This document shows, one piece after another, positions 10,630 to 22,222 of a stretch of DNA of 43,127 nucleotides. The DNA is from Magnaporthiopsis rhizophila (taxonomy: Eukaryota > Ascomycota > Sordariomycetes > Magnaporthales > Magnaporthaceae): NCBI GenBank assembly GCA_003049465.1, contig PYSS01000080.1, positions 143,205 to 186,331 on the forward strand, given 5' to 3'. Position numbers and translations under genes: made by a program. Position 1 is the first letter of the stretch. Each line of letters opens with the position of its first letter. Under the pieces are notes generated by a model. The model did not search any database. It saw only the letters and a list, made by a program, of their open reading frames with translations, and was not told where the DNA came from.

Positions 10630-12187
10630 TCAAGCCTCCTCCAACCAGCCCCACTGTAAGTCTGGTATATAATATCCGTCTTCGTCGTGAGAAGTCTTCG
10701 TCTCCCAGTCGTCCTCCACTGACTCACCCCCACTATCACTCTCATGGTATATAATCCCCGTCTTCGTCGTTAGAAGGGTCCATCTACGAGTCGCCCTCCC
10801 CCTGATAATCATCCTCGCTAACCTCGATGGCCCCATTGTAGGGATAAGGGCTCGGGACTGTTATGCCTTCTCCGTGTCCAGGTCACCGTCCAGGTGTACA
10901 TCCGCGGCCCGAAGGCTTTGGTGAGCTTGTCCCTGACCGCAGAATGGGATTCGCATCCGTCGCGACCCTCTAACTCCATAGCACGGCCACACTCCTCGCA
11001 CAACCGGCCCACAGAGTTCACGCTGGCGCGCCATGATAGTTTCCGGATGGGATTGCCCTGAGCGGATAGGTAATGATAGCCGTGGTGCTTTGGGTTGAGC
11101 CGGAAATTCCATGATTTGACGGCAGTATCGAGCCATGCTTCGAAGTTTGGGCGCTGACCCTCATTGCAGTGAAAGTCGAGAGTGAGAGTCTGAATGCGTG
11201 GCATATTCACAAACTCACGCGGCCATGAGCGTAAAGGGTAGCTGCAGTGCTCACCCGCGGGGTGTGGGGTGATCCAACCTGGGCGTCCGGGGTCAGGGGT
11301 GGATACTAGTGTTTCCTGCTTGATGCTCTTCTGGTCGGTGCTCTGATGGCCGCTGCTCTCCTGCTGTCGCTGCAGCTGCAGCTCTTTTTCCCGTCGATAT
11401 GCCTTTCCCACCCTGAGGAGGTTGGTAAAGGGGGCGATGGGTGAGTCACCGTCCCCCTCAGTCACAATGTACCTAGGGAGAAGCGGACACCATATGATGT
11501 CGAGCAACTCTTTCGAAGGTGGGTACCCACGCCAGGCTTCCAGAGACATTGGAGAAAAGCGAAGATGCTCAGTCGTGCTCAGCTGGAACCTTTTTGGAAA
11601 GCCGCAAAAATCCAACGCATACAGTTCCCTCCCGAAGAAAGCGTGGTACGCCCTAAGGGAACTGCTGCGGAACCGGATTCTCGTGAAGCGACTTTCCCAT
11701 TCGGCCCTATGCTGTGTCCACAGGAGTGGCGGTGTTGGAATATAGACCACGTGTGAGAGAATTTTCGGATACAAGAAGTACTTTGCGAACCATCGCTCTG
11801 TCCGGAAGATGAGAAGGCGGGCTTCGGCGAAGACGCGGCGGCACGTGGCGAGGAGGTGAGGAGAAAGGACAGATTTTCGCCCCTGAATGCCTCCAGTGCT
11901 TTCGGGGAAGTCTTCGGCTATGTGAAGTGAACGTCGGGTGTGGCATTTCTGGACGGGGGCAGCTTCCAGTTCATCGATTATGTCGTCATCCGGGTTCCCA
12001 TCGTGGTTGTGACGAAGGCGGAAATCCTCGTAATGAATGTTGTTTGGTCGACCAGCACAAACTCTGGAGCAAGCGCGAGGGTGAAGAGATGAACGCGCAG
12101 CTCAGGTGGCACCTTGAAGAAGAGGGAGTGCCTCTGAGGGTCTATGACCCAGGTCAGGAGACGCTGTTCGAGATCGACATGCGTCAT
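10630..12187 (-). pseudogene. F-box-type fungal hypothetical protein, broken in several places
   Basis: From ATG 12187 the frame reads MTHVDLEQRLLTW, then SLFFKVPPELRVHLFTLALAPEF, the kind of N-terminal F-box-like/ELR block seen in many fungal hypothetical proteins. Near 12035 coding sense moves to another frame (HYEDFRLRHNHDGNPDDD), consistent with one missing base, and then runs intact through a long body (LLATCRRVFAEARLLIF, LYPKILSHVVYIPTPPLLW) to a stop at 10818. Beyond that stop, and in two further frames, an acidic tail is still legible: NGAIEVSEDDYQGEGDS, a TAG, then NDEDGDYIP, then SDSGGESVEDDWE and DEDGYYIPDLQWGW. The tail contains a near-duplicate DEDG-YIP unit. Several breaks in coding-like sequence point to a pseudogene; the main body alone might still be expressed. 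Function unknown. Confidence 0.6.
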
Positions 12188-14017
12188 TGCGACAGGGAGT
12201 AGGTATATCGGCTCTCCCAACTCCGCCTGTAACAACAGCCGCGGAGAGGATACGGCAAGAGGAAGGGAATAAAAGAGAGCGGGGGAATAAAAGAAATGGA
12301 AAGGCATCGGGCCCTAGGCAGGTGGTACCCACCATCTGGTAAGGAAAGCGCGTTGCGGGTGATGTGGGTTGGTCAGCACGATGCTCGCGGTTGTGCCTTC
12401 CCGACCGATCACCAAGAAGCGGTCGGCGGCAGTCGAAATCTGGCAACGGGCAGTGCTGGCCCGGCACAGCATGGACGCGGCTGGCCGCGCTACCAGAGGT
12501 CGAGCACGTTCGGCCGGGCAACCTGCCATCTGGAAGGAGGAGCCACTTATTATCACTTCCTTTCCTATTTTCTTTCCCATTTTTCTTCCCTATCTCTTGT
12601 CCTATTTCTTTTTCCAATTCACCAAATTGGGGAGGAATAAAAAAGCCATCGCGGTGATCCAAGCTGCTGCTGTGCAGGAAGAAGGAGTTTCATAAGGGGA
12701 CCATGGCAGCGGCAGGCTAGCGCGAAGCAAAGCTTGGGAAATTTATTTCTTGGGCCTATACTGCTTGCAAATATCGGACGAGATGCAGCATGACAGCCGA
12801 CTTTGGCGTACTGAGGGGCATCTCGTTTTCCCATCACCATGTGCCTTGGTCGTCATTGATTTGCGTTGGAGGTAAAATCGTTGAGCCTTGCCAGGGCATC
12901 AGAACATCAGACAAATGCCGCCAGCTTGTCCACGTTTTTCCCCACCCAAACGCACGGCACCTAATACCAAACATCCCGTCCCGTCGCAAGCTGCAAACCC
13001 GCCTATGCGGATCTGACGCAAACGCGGGAAGCAGCTGAGAGCCGGAAAATAAGGTAAAAAGAAAGAGGCGCAACATCGCCTTAAAAACTACCCCGGCTGA
13101 TCCTTAAACGCAAACATGCTAAAATCAAGGTCTAAGAGGGCCGGAATGGAGAGGGGATCCAGATGACTATGTCAAGGCAGAGAGACACGGTATGCAAAAA
13201 GCGGCATGCACAAGGGGACGGCGATCAAATCCGCGGCCGTTTTGAAGAAGCCAACCAAGCTTCTTTTCAATCCAATTTGGATAATATTAAACATCCAAGT
13301 ATACGTGTCGGTTTCGTTTCTCTCCAGAGATCCTGTCTTGACGCAAGCCACAAACACCCCCAATGACCCCGCCTCTCAAGGCCGCCTCACCATCGCAGAG
13401 CGGCGAATAGGAGCTGCCTGAGGCAAGACGGAAGAGAATTGAGAGCGCCGGGAATCTGAGGGAGTACCATACACGCACCATTTCATGGGTTCGGACCCCC
13501 AGGGCAGTACGTCCCCCAAAACCCCATCCCGATTATCGGCTTGCCATCATCCAAACACCGCTCGCTAGGTAGCCTTGATTGATTTCGCGAGGGCGAAAAC
13601 CCTATGAATAGAAAAGAGGAAGAAAATAAGACAATAGCCTCCAGAGCTTGTCTTCGCGTTCCAATCGTGGTCTAGCCAGTAAACACCATCGTAGAAAGCC
13701 GAAGATGGGAATATGAAATGATTGAAAAGAAATACACTAAATGCATGGCGTTGCCTATGCCATCATTGGGAGAGCGATCTAATGAGCCTCCTGTCAAGCA
13801 GGTCCGGGGAGAGAAGCACCCAGTCGAGTAGCAATCTCGTCCACTACGATATCTTTACTGCTTGCCGAAAACGAGGGGAGCGCCAGGCACGAAGGCAACT
13901 GCAGATAGCGAAAAGGCGATTAGCAACACTCCGAGAGTACCGTCGTATGTCACGCAGAAGCCGATGCCGAAAAGAAGCAGCAGCAGCCGAAGAAGCATGG
14001 CGATCGGCGGGGGCAGC
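12188..14017. other. intergenic stretch, no gene seen
   Basis: It contains the promoter side of the decayed F-box-type gene and the 3' side of the secreted-protein gene. Short frames on both strands are of mixed composition without motifs. A pyrimidine-rich stretch runs from about 12556 to 12625. No tRNA was recognised: GGGTTCGGACCCC near 13487 resembles a B box but no A box lies upstream. Confidence 0.45.
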
Positions 14018-14958
14018 TTAGTTGGACTTGGAGGAGCTGCCCTCTTGAGCTTCCTGCTCCTCAGCGGTCACAGCGTCGCCACTGTTTTCGCCGTTGTTGT
14101 TGTTGGCGTTGTTGTTGTCGGCGTTGTTGTTGTTGTCGTTGTCGTTGTTGTTGTTTTCATTGTTGCCGGTGCTGTTGTTGAAGTTGAAGCCCGCACCGCT
14201 TCCGCCCAGGTTCGGAAACCCTGTGGGATTGGCCGAGTAAATACGAGAGCTCGAGATGCCACCACCTCACAAGACCCAAAGGGGTGTGTTCTGAAGGGTT
14301 GAGAGGACTCCCCTGTGGGTGCTCGTGAGGTGGGAAGCTGGGCGGTACGGTATTTTGGATTGCCCGTAGTGGGCAGGGTCGCCGATGCCAGTGTGCTCAT
14401 TTCCGGGTGCAGCTGCTTCCACGGATACTGTGTTGTCTTGCTTCACGAGAGGGAAAGGAGATAAGAAAGCTTACCTTGTTGCTTGGCGATGGCATCGATC
14501 TGGGGAAGGATGTTGGCGCCAATGAACGGCTGGAGGTTGAAGCCGTTGAAGCTCTGGAGCAGAAGGCCGAGATCGAGCGGGACGAAGTTGAAAGTCTGGA
14601 GGTTGAAGGCGTTGAAGACACCGAGGTTGGCGATCTGGCCGAGAGCGTGCAGCTGCGCAATCTGGAGCAGGGCGATGATGTCGAACTGGGCCTGGGCGGC
14701 GAACAGGCCCTGGAAGGCGTTCAGCTGCAGCCCGTTGTTGATGGCCAGGCCGTGCAGGGTCTGGAAGGGGATCTGGTTCAGGAAGCCGAGGTAGGCAAGG
14801 TCCTGGTTGGCGAAGCCAAAGTTGTTGAAGGCGTTGAGGTCGAACGCAAACGTGCGGGCCTCAAGCGCCTCATTGGGAGTCGTGTCGGCGGCCGAGGTGG
14901 CGGGGGCAGCAATGGCGAGGGCGGCGAAAGCGCCAACGACCATGGAAACGGCCTTCAT
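14018..14958 (-). CDS. small secreted protein with Asn-rich C-terminal tail
   Basis: Exons 14958-14475 and 14220-14018 on the minus strand give 228 residues. The N terminus (MKAVSMVVGAFAALAIAAPATSA) is a clear signal peptide, and EAR near residue 34 could be a propeptide processing site. The mature part is Ala/Leu/Asn/Gln/Phe-rich with loosely repeated LNAF, FNAF, NGFN and LQAF-like units, no cysteine pairs and no enzyme motif. The donor is G|GTAAGC; the acceptor CCCACAG|GG keeps phase and yields QQGFPNLGGSG, followed by an Asn-rich tract with Asp and a charged end (EEQEAQEGSSSKSN). The intron is long for this genome (253 nt). A closer acceptor at 14428 is possible and would change the tail. 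Likely an extracellular or wall-associated protein of unknown role. Confidence 0.68.
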
Positions 14959-15340
14959 CTTGGTAGGTGTTGCGGGCGGGTGGTTGTTGGTTGGAAGGAT
15001 CGTGTGATGATATTAAGGATAATTAGGGAGCTCAGCTCAGGGAAGTTCAAAAGAGGGTGGAAATGGATAGGAAGGAATGAATGGAAACGAAGAGCACAGC
15101 TGTATCCACGGTGATGGCTAGGTTAGCTTGTCTGAATATGCATCATCAGGAGGCCACCCGCATCTTGTGCCGATCTCGGGAGCCATCAGAGGAGCAGAGG
15201 AGATGGGAGAGGGGTGGAGGGGGGGATCTGGGGAAGCTCACCTCTGGAAGAGAATGACTGATCAAGACTGAACTGGAAGGGTGATTGTGTGGATGAGGAG
15301 ACGAAAGAAGACCGACCCCGGAGGCAAGACCGGCCGCCGC

Positions 15341-15350
15341 TTATATACAA
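15341..15350 (-). promoter_or_regulatory. TATA-box candidate for the secreted-protein gene
   Basis: TTGTATATAA on the minus strand lies about 385 bp upstream of the ATG at 14958. This fits a strongly expressed fungal gene with a long 5' leader, which may itself be spliced. Confidence 0.35.
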
Positions 15351-17595
15351 GTCTGAGCTGCCAAGATTGGTGCCCCGAGCGGCATGAGGTTTCCCGACTT
15401 TGCAAGACAATCTCATTTTCCCTCCACCTCTGAGCCTAGCCTCCAGTCCAATGGCAAATGGCATGAGGCACTAGCCGGCCGCCAAGCAGCATGTGTCTAG
15501 GCATGAACAGAGGACGATGGATCTCGGAAGTGCAGCGAGGGATGCTTCCGGGTGTGTCAGGCTCCGGAAGGAAACGGCCGGCTAAAACGGGAGTGATTGG
15601 CGGCTGTCAGGGGCCTTGCCCTCTGAGCCAGACCCAACCGGCAGGGCCCCGAGGGTGGCGGTATGAGAGGGAGCACGGGAGAAGCGCATTTCTACCTGTC
15701 GGCTTTCACGGTCCTTTCTTCACGTCTGGTGGATAGTGTGGTTCTTGGCGGCAGGGTATGGAGGTGCTCAGGACGCTTGTGTGGCGGCAGAACGGGGATA
15801 AGAAAGAGGAACGATCCTTGGTTGGTATCAACAACATGTCCGAGACAGTCCTACTGTCCAAACTATGCAGGCACCTGCCCACGTACCCACGTTCCTACTC
15901 AGCAAAGCATGAATGTACCGAGGAGCTACGTGTGAATGGCTAGATGAGTAGCGGGCTGGGATCGCCCGGTCACTTCTGCCTGCTCCCGCGCTTGAGGAGA
16001 GGCGTAAATACCCAGCACGGCCTGACCAGGCAACGACGTTGTACAGAGCGGGAAGTCATGGACGGAAGGCCCTTGGCCGATGTTTGGATGGACAGGGAGG
16101 GGTAGGGAGATTCGTGCACACCTCGCTATCCCAAGTTTGATAGCCCGTCCTGTTGAATCCATCTCGCGAAGCCGGTTATCCGTCCGGCTACTTCGGGCCG
16201 TCGTGGACCGAGAGGCCGCAGTCACAGCAGGTTATCATTGTTGTTGCTCTCCCAGACAAGGCCACGCTCCGCCTCAGCAGGGAAACAAACACCAGGGGCT
16301 GTACTGATGGCACCTGCTGCATGTAAATCCCGTTGTTGGTGTTCTGAATCAGGGGCCGTGACGGATTTGGGGCCCAGGCGTTGGTTCGCTCGTTGTCCTA
16401 ACAGTCGGCCCAAGGAAACGGACGACAGTTCGGGCGCATCAGGACCTATGGTCGTCAGCGCACCGCCTCAGCCACCGGTCAGCATCTTCGGCCAAACATG
16501 CATGGCGTCTGCTGGCTATGCCTGCCAAGCAGCGGGGCGTCACCAGGTGGCGGAGTGCACTTGTCTTTGTTGCGTTGTCGGTGGCGGCGTCTGCCTTGAA
16601 GTGAAGCTATTATCAAACGCAGTACTGCCACGGTCCGACGAGCGTCAGGATGGCTGCCCGAGGCGACTAGGGTGGGCACAGACGCCTTTTTCTTCTTCCT
16701 CTCGGGCGCCATCTTTCCTGTTCATGCCAAGCCGCCGAAGCATGCATCGTGGGCGTGGGTAAATGCAGCGAGATCGCTGGGTCGGGGATCTTGAGTCGGC
16801 CGGCGAGGCTCCCTGGAGCTGTGGTGGGCTTGTGGGGTTCCCCAAGCTTTTGCTGTTCAAGCTCAAATTTTTGACGGGGCTAAGGCTGGCAGGGGTGCTG
16901 TATCCTTCAGCCGCCGACTGTCACAAGTCTCAGGGTGAGGCAGTCCCGGGCGGAAGAAAGCAATACAACGGGATCCTACGCCGAAACACAGACGCGTGAG
17001 CGCTGCCGCTTTCAATTTTTCCGGTTAAGAGTTACATCTAGCGGAAAATTGGTCATAGGTGACGGGGTCGAACGGCATTCAGGCAGCATCGGAGTCTTGG
17101 GCAAACAATCTTGCTGCGACGCTTATGTAGCGTGCGTGGCGCGTCGTCCACTCGTCGAGCAACCTCAAAATCTCCATTCGGAAGAGGCTGGGGATTCCCA
17201 GGAGCCTTTCACCGAACTAGGCGGTTGCCCTCGCCGCATAAACGAGCTGACCGACCTCCTCTGGGCACTCTGGAACTTTCTTGAGTTCTCAGGGAGCAAA
17301 CCCATGTGCACAAGATTGGATGACAGGTGACAAATCCGTCGTTCTGGACGGCCTGCATCTTAAGGCCCCACGCAACGGCTAGCGCTGGAACCTGCCGAGA
17401 AAACGGTTGAATAGGTAGCGCTGCAGCAGGGATACGTTCCCCCAACGGCCGCCGTGCTTGCTTTTTTTTTTTCTTTCTTCTTAACCTCAGGTCATCCAGG
17501 ACTCCCTGGCACACAGGATCTGTCATCCGAACTTTCGTCAATCACGCTGGGACTTCCTATCCTCTCAGCCCAACGATTTCGTACCGTATTTCTTA

Positions 17596-17639
17596 GTCAC
17601 ATGACTCCGTTATATGTCATCACGTGACTTTCTCACGTG
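17596..17639. promoter_or_regulatory. cluster of three E-box-like palindromes
   Basis: Within 44 bp there are GTCACATGAC (17596), TCACGTGA (17620) and CACGTG (17634). CACGTG is the standard core bound by bHLH factors. The cluster lies about 730 bp upstream of the ATPase-HET gene, the only gene it could plausibly serve on that side. Confidence 0.35.
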
Positions 17640-18263
17640 TCTATACCCACCCAGCGATCTCTACATCTTGATGAATTCCGGATCCCCTTACGAGGAGGTC
17701 ACGATAGTTTCCTGCGATCAATCAATCACGACGTTTTTCACCCAACCTTGGATCTTGCGCTGTTTTGCTTATGAATTGGCTCACGGTGTTGTTTTAGTTT
17801 TCAGTAAGGCGACATGACCCCGTCCGAAGATGGCCCAGGCCCCGCACACAGTCACCCCTCCGTTTTAGTCTCGCAATCAGACCAACCAATATCAAGGTCC
17901 AGATGCAAGAGGAGCGGTGCGAGTCTGGCGAGCTGAGGTCGGGGCGGAATGGTGGGTTGACAACAACCCTCGGACTTTTCGCAGGGCTGAATGTTATCTC
18001 GTTCGCCAACACACATTGGTCGCCAACTCGCGCAACACTGACCCAAGCCACTAGATATGCAGCACCACAAGCGCCCAAGCAGCCCAAGATATCCAGTCCA
18101 CTCACTTAGCCCCTGATTCCCAGCTCACCATGCAGACGCCGCCAACCCGAAGAGCCGCAGGGTTCTTGAGCCTCATCTTTCAATTTAGGCTCCTCTCCCA
18201 CCCCAGAAGTTGCTCTTAAACCAAGACTCTTCAAATCCTTTCACCAGGGCACAAGTTTTGCTT

Positions 18264-18296
18264 GGCTCGACTCGGCTCGACTCGGCTCGACTCGGC
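18264..18296 (+). repeat. 10-bp tandem repeat, three copies
   Basis: GGCTCGACTC is repeated exactly three times followed by GGC. It sits about 70 bp before the predicted start codon of the ATPase-HET gene and so probably in its 5' leader. Confidence 0.8.
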
Positions 18297-18367
18297 CTCC
18301 ATGTTGCATCTTTTTCTGCGACTCGAAACCCACGCAAGCATTGCTCTCATCTTTCCTGTGGCTCAGC

Positions 18368-21300
18368 ATGCCCCGTTTCCCATCGTCGGCGGCCTTTAAT
18401 GGCCCTGAACCCCCCGAGCAACAACGGAGGAACCATTCAGCTGACCTGCTGGATTCTCAGGACCAGCAAGTACCCCGTCGCTACCGGGGAGGCCTGGATG
18501 TGCGGCAAGCTCAAGACACGCGAGAACCCCGGGGTCATCGGGGAGTGCCTGTGCGCGTGGACGCTGCCTCGGCTGACCGCGGCTATCGTCAACAGCCTAT
18601 GGCCGTGACTACCAATCGTCAACAGCCTATGGCCATGACCAAGCATCAAGCCGGAGCATCTAAAAAGCCGCACGGAAGGATGATCCTGGGGACCGAAGAC
18701 GAGGCTCGCCGTCACATCCAAGCAATTCGAGACGAGAAAGTCAAGGGCTACCAGGGCGGGATAGCCGAAGATTTCAAGAACGCCCTCGACGTGTGAGTTA
18801 ATGTCTTGTCAAAGTCGGGGAGTGGTGAGACCGGGGTTAATAAATAACGATAATGGGCACGGCAGGATATCCGACGAACTGTACCCAAACTCGGCCGACT
18901 TCCTGCTGGAGATATTCCAGAACGCCGACGACAATGTGTACGACAGCTCCGTCACGCCAAAGCTTTGGATCACGTACCTGAGCGATTACGAGCTGATGTT
19001 CGACACCAACGAGATCGGCTTTAGCCGTGCCAACGTCGAGGGCATCTGCAGCGTCGGCCGGAGCTCCAAGAAGGAGAATCTGGCCGAGGCGACCAGGGCT
19101 GGCGAGCGGCGGATCGGCGAGAAGGGCATTGGCTTCAAGGCCGTTTTCAAGGTCGCTGACGAGGTGTTTGTGAAATCGGGCTTTTACTCATTCAAGTTTA
19201 CCGACAAGGATGTGCCCGATGCGCCCGAGTCCCTGCTCGGCAGAGTAGCTCCGGAGTGGGCCGACTTCCCAGCCCAGGCCTGCCGCAAGGGAAGCACCTC
19301 GATCCTTCTCAAGCTGCGCCGGGATATCGACCGCCAGAAGCTGGCTGGGGACATCACGAAGCTGGACGCCAAATTACTGATGTTCCTCAATAGGGTAAAG
19401 GAGGTGGAGATCCAGGCGTTGGGGGTGCCGCGGGTCGTTTTGCGGAGAGAGGACCGGTGGGACAGCAGCAACGGGATTCCCTTACGGGTCTTGGAGCCAG
19501 ATGTGTCATCGCCATACATCCTGTTCAACCACGCGGTTTCGGGCCTTCCAGCGGAGAAGAAGCGGAAAGGGCTCACGCAGTCGGAGATGGTCCTCGCCAT
19601 CCCGCACGCCGGCAAGCTTGACGACGGCACGGCACTCACGCGGCAGACGCACAAGGTCTACTCGTTCCTTCCCATCCGGGATTACGGCTTCAAGTTCGTG
19701 CTGCAGGCCGACTTTGTGTTGGTTGCCAACCGCAAAGAGGTCGACTCGGGCAGTGAGTGGAACAAGGCGCTGCGTGCTCAACTCCCAGCAGCGCTGCTCC
19801 GATTTGTGACCGAGCTCAACCGTCTAGGTCTTCAGCACCGCTGGCCTTTGCTGTTTCCCATCCGCGACGAGGAGCAGGGTTTTTTCGAAGGGATCAACGC
19901 AAAAGTTCTCGAGGGATTTTCCGGCAGCGCCATTATCGAGTCGATCGATGGCAGTTTCAAGCCCGCGTCCCAGCTGTGGCTTGTTCCAGAAGAGCTCGCA
20001 GATACTTCCAGAGGTGGTGGCGTTGCGCCAGCTCCCATGATCCCGTCCGACTTTTCTCAGTTCCAATATGCGTCTTTCGGCTACCCTCCCGCAACTCGGG
20101 ATGGCCTCATCAATCTTGGGGTGAGAACCCTGTCGGTTGCGAACTTCCTGGAAGACCTGAGCCGCTTTATTTCGAGATATCCACGCCAGTTTTATGCCAT
20201 GCCAAAAAAATGGCACTCGCGGTTATCGGCCGTCCTCGACCGGCTTACCGCCGAACACGAGGAGACGATCACATGGCTCCGCTTTGTGCCCCTGCGGGAT
20301 GGCACATTGGTAGCCTTGCGTGACGGCCCGCTCCTTTTCCCACTTCAGCCTGGCCCCGGTCAGCGGCAGCAGCGCCTCCAAATCCCCGACAAAATCGGCC
20401 ACTCGGTTGTGCATGCGGACGCGGCCGAGGACCCTGCGCGGCGCAAGCTCCTTGTTAAACTCGGCGTCCGCGACAGCGATGCGGAGCAGGTGTGCCGGCT
20501 TATTATACAGGCGCATGCCTCGAGCTCTTTCGCGCCGGAGGCCGTCGAGCGGGCGGTATTGGTCCGCCACGCCGAGTTCTTGTACAAGGCCGGCTGGCGG
20601 CTCCGGGGGCCCGGAGCGTATCTTTGGGTTGTTGTCGACGACGGCACGACGCGGCAGCGCAGCTCGCACGTTTACCTCGACTCGAATTTGCGCACCAGTT
20701 TGAGCCGCATCGCGGGCCACCACCACCGCGGCCGATTCCCCTTTCTCCACGCCAGCTACCAAGCAGCGTTCCGCACTCTCGAGCACCGCCGGTTTCTTGT
20801 CGAGGACCTGCGGCTGGCCGAGATCCCCCGGTTGGTTAACCCGGACGATACGGCGGCCGAGTTCTCGCTCAGCGCGGACTTCCGCTTCCTTATGGACAAC
20901 CTCGCCGCACTCGAGGTGCTGAAGCTGCTCCGCAACAACTGGGGTAACTACCACAGTTGGGTCGTGCCGCGACACGCTCCCGCCACGGCAGCCAACGGCA
21001 TGCCGATTCAGGACGGCGATAGCCCGCACAAGCGCATCAGGGACGCCATCGCGTGCCTGCCCGTCCAGCTCCCGGGCGGGCGCTGGGTCCGACTCAGCCA
21101 GACCTGCCTGCCGCGCAAGGATGTGCTAGCAGCGTTTGGGCTGGTTAACCCGTCTGCTAAAGTAGCAGGCGCGGCGAATGCTCGGAGGAGCACTGCCCAG
21201 AACGGGGAGCCGCCGGACGAGCGCGCATTCGCAATTCTCCCAGTTCCGAAGCCGAGGTCGTTTAAGTGGAACATGCTCGAGTTTTTCGATGTTGTGGTTC

Positions 21301-22185
21301 AGGTCCAATCTCAGGATTTCATTCGCCGGCTCCGGCAGCTACGGCAGGGTAACCCAACGCGGCAGGAGGTGGCGGTTGTGTACGAGATGATCGAGGACCG
21401 CGTCCAGAAGGGCATTATGGTCGAGACACTGCAGTGAGTTCTTCTTTTTGACTTCTGACGAGCACCGAAAGGTGTAATTACAGGTAGATATTAACATTAT
21501 CACGCGCGCACCACCAGGGTCCAATTCCGAAAAGAAAAGCTGGTGTTCTTGCCCAACCACTCACCGGCGTGGGCCGCGCTCGACTACTGCCTGTGGGAGG
21601 CGCCCGAGGCGCTGAAGAAGACACCGCGGCTGAAGGGGCACTACCCCGAGCGGGAGTGGCTATTTTGTAAGACACTGAAGATGGCCACCACGGCGTCCCT
21701 CGCAACCGCCGTCGAGGAGGCCAAGCACATTAGCGAGTTCGATTCGCTCCCTTACATCCGGGGGCTGCTCCAGCACATAGACACGCTCGCCCAAAAGACA
21801 GACTCGCCACGCGCCGCGCTCCAACCCCTGCGCGAGTGTGCCATCCTGCCCGTCTGGGTCGGGAAGCCCCACGACGGCTTCGACTACCTCAGCCAGCCGG
21901 TGGGGGAGAAGCAGACGAACGAGTGCTACATCGCCGACAAGCCATATTTGCGGGAGTGCTTCGAGGGACGGGCGCCGCTGCTTGCCTTTGACGGTCCGGA
22001 TCTGGAAAAGATCAAGACCTTGCTGGAAAACTTGGATTGTGAGGGCCGCAAGCTGTCCAAGCTCGCCCGCAAGCTCGAGCCCAGCGCGGAAGGCGGCGTG
22101 AAATCCGACAGCGAATACACAAAGTACATGCGGGAGCGTGCCAGGTGTATTGGATAGTATGTTCCATCATGGACCTCTGTTCGGC

Positions 22186-22222
<37 letters not shown>

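Larger units (their letters stand above)
14959..18367. other. long intergenic region between secreted-protein and ATPase-HET genes
   Basis: More than 3 kb separate two divergent genes. The open frames are short, on both strands, without family patterns. I recognise no transposon, tRNA or conserved protein. It contains the TATA candidate at 15341, a cluster of CAC[AG]TG palindromes at 17596-17639, and a 10-bp tandem repeat just upstream of the ATPase-HET start. Confidence 0.45.

Noticed and set aside
10127..10654. 175-codon minus-strand frame left of the decayed gene
   Set aside because: It begins at GTG, has no family pattern and no splice structure that links it to a neighbour.
13440..13510. 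Possible tRNA with B-box-like GGGTTCGGACCCC
   Set aside because: No A box and no cloverleaf arms could be paired upstream.
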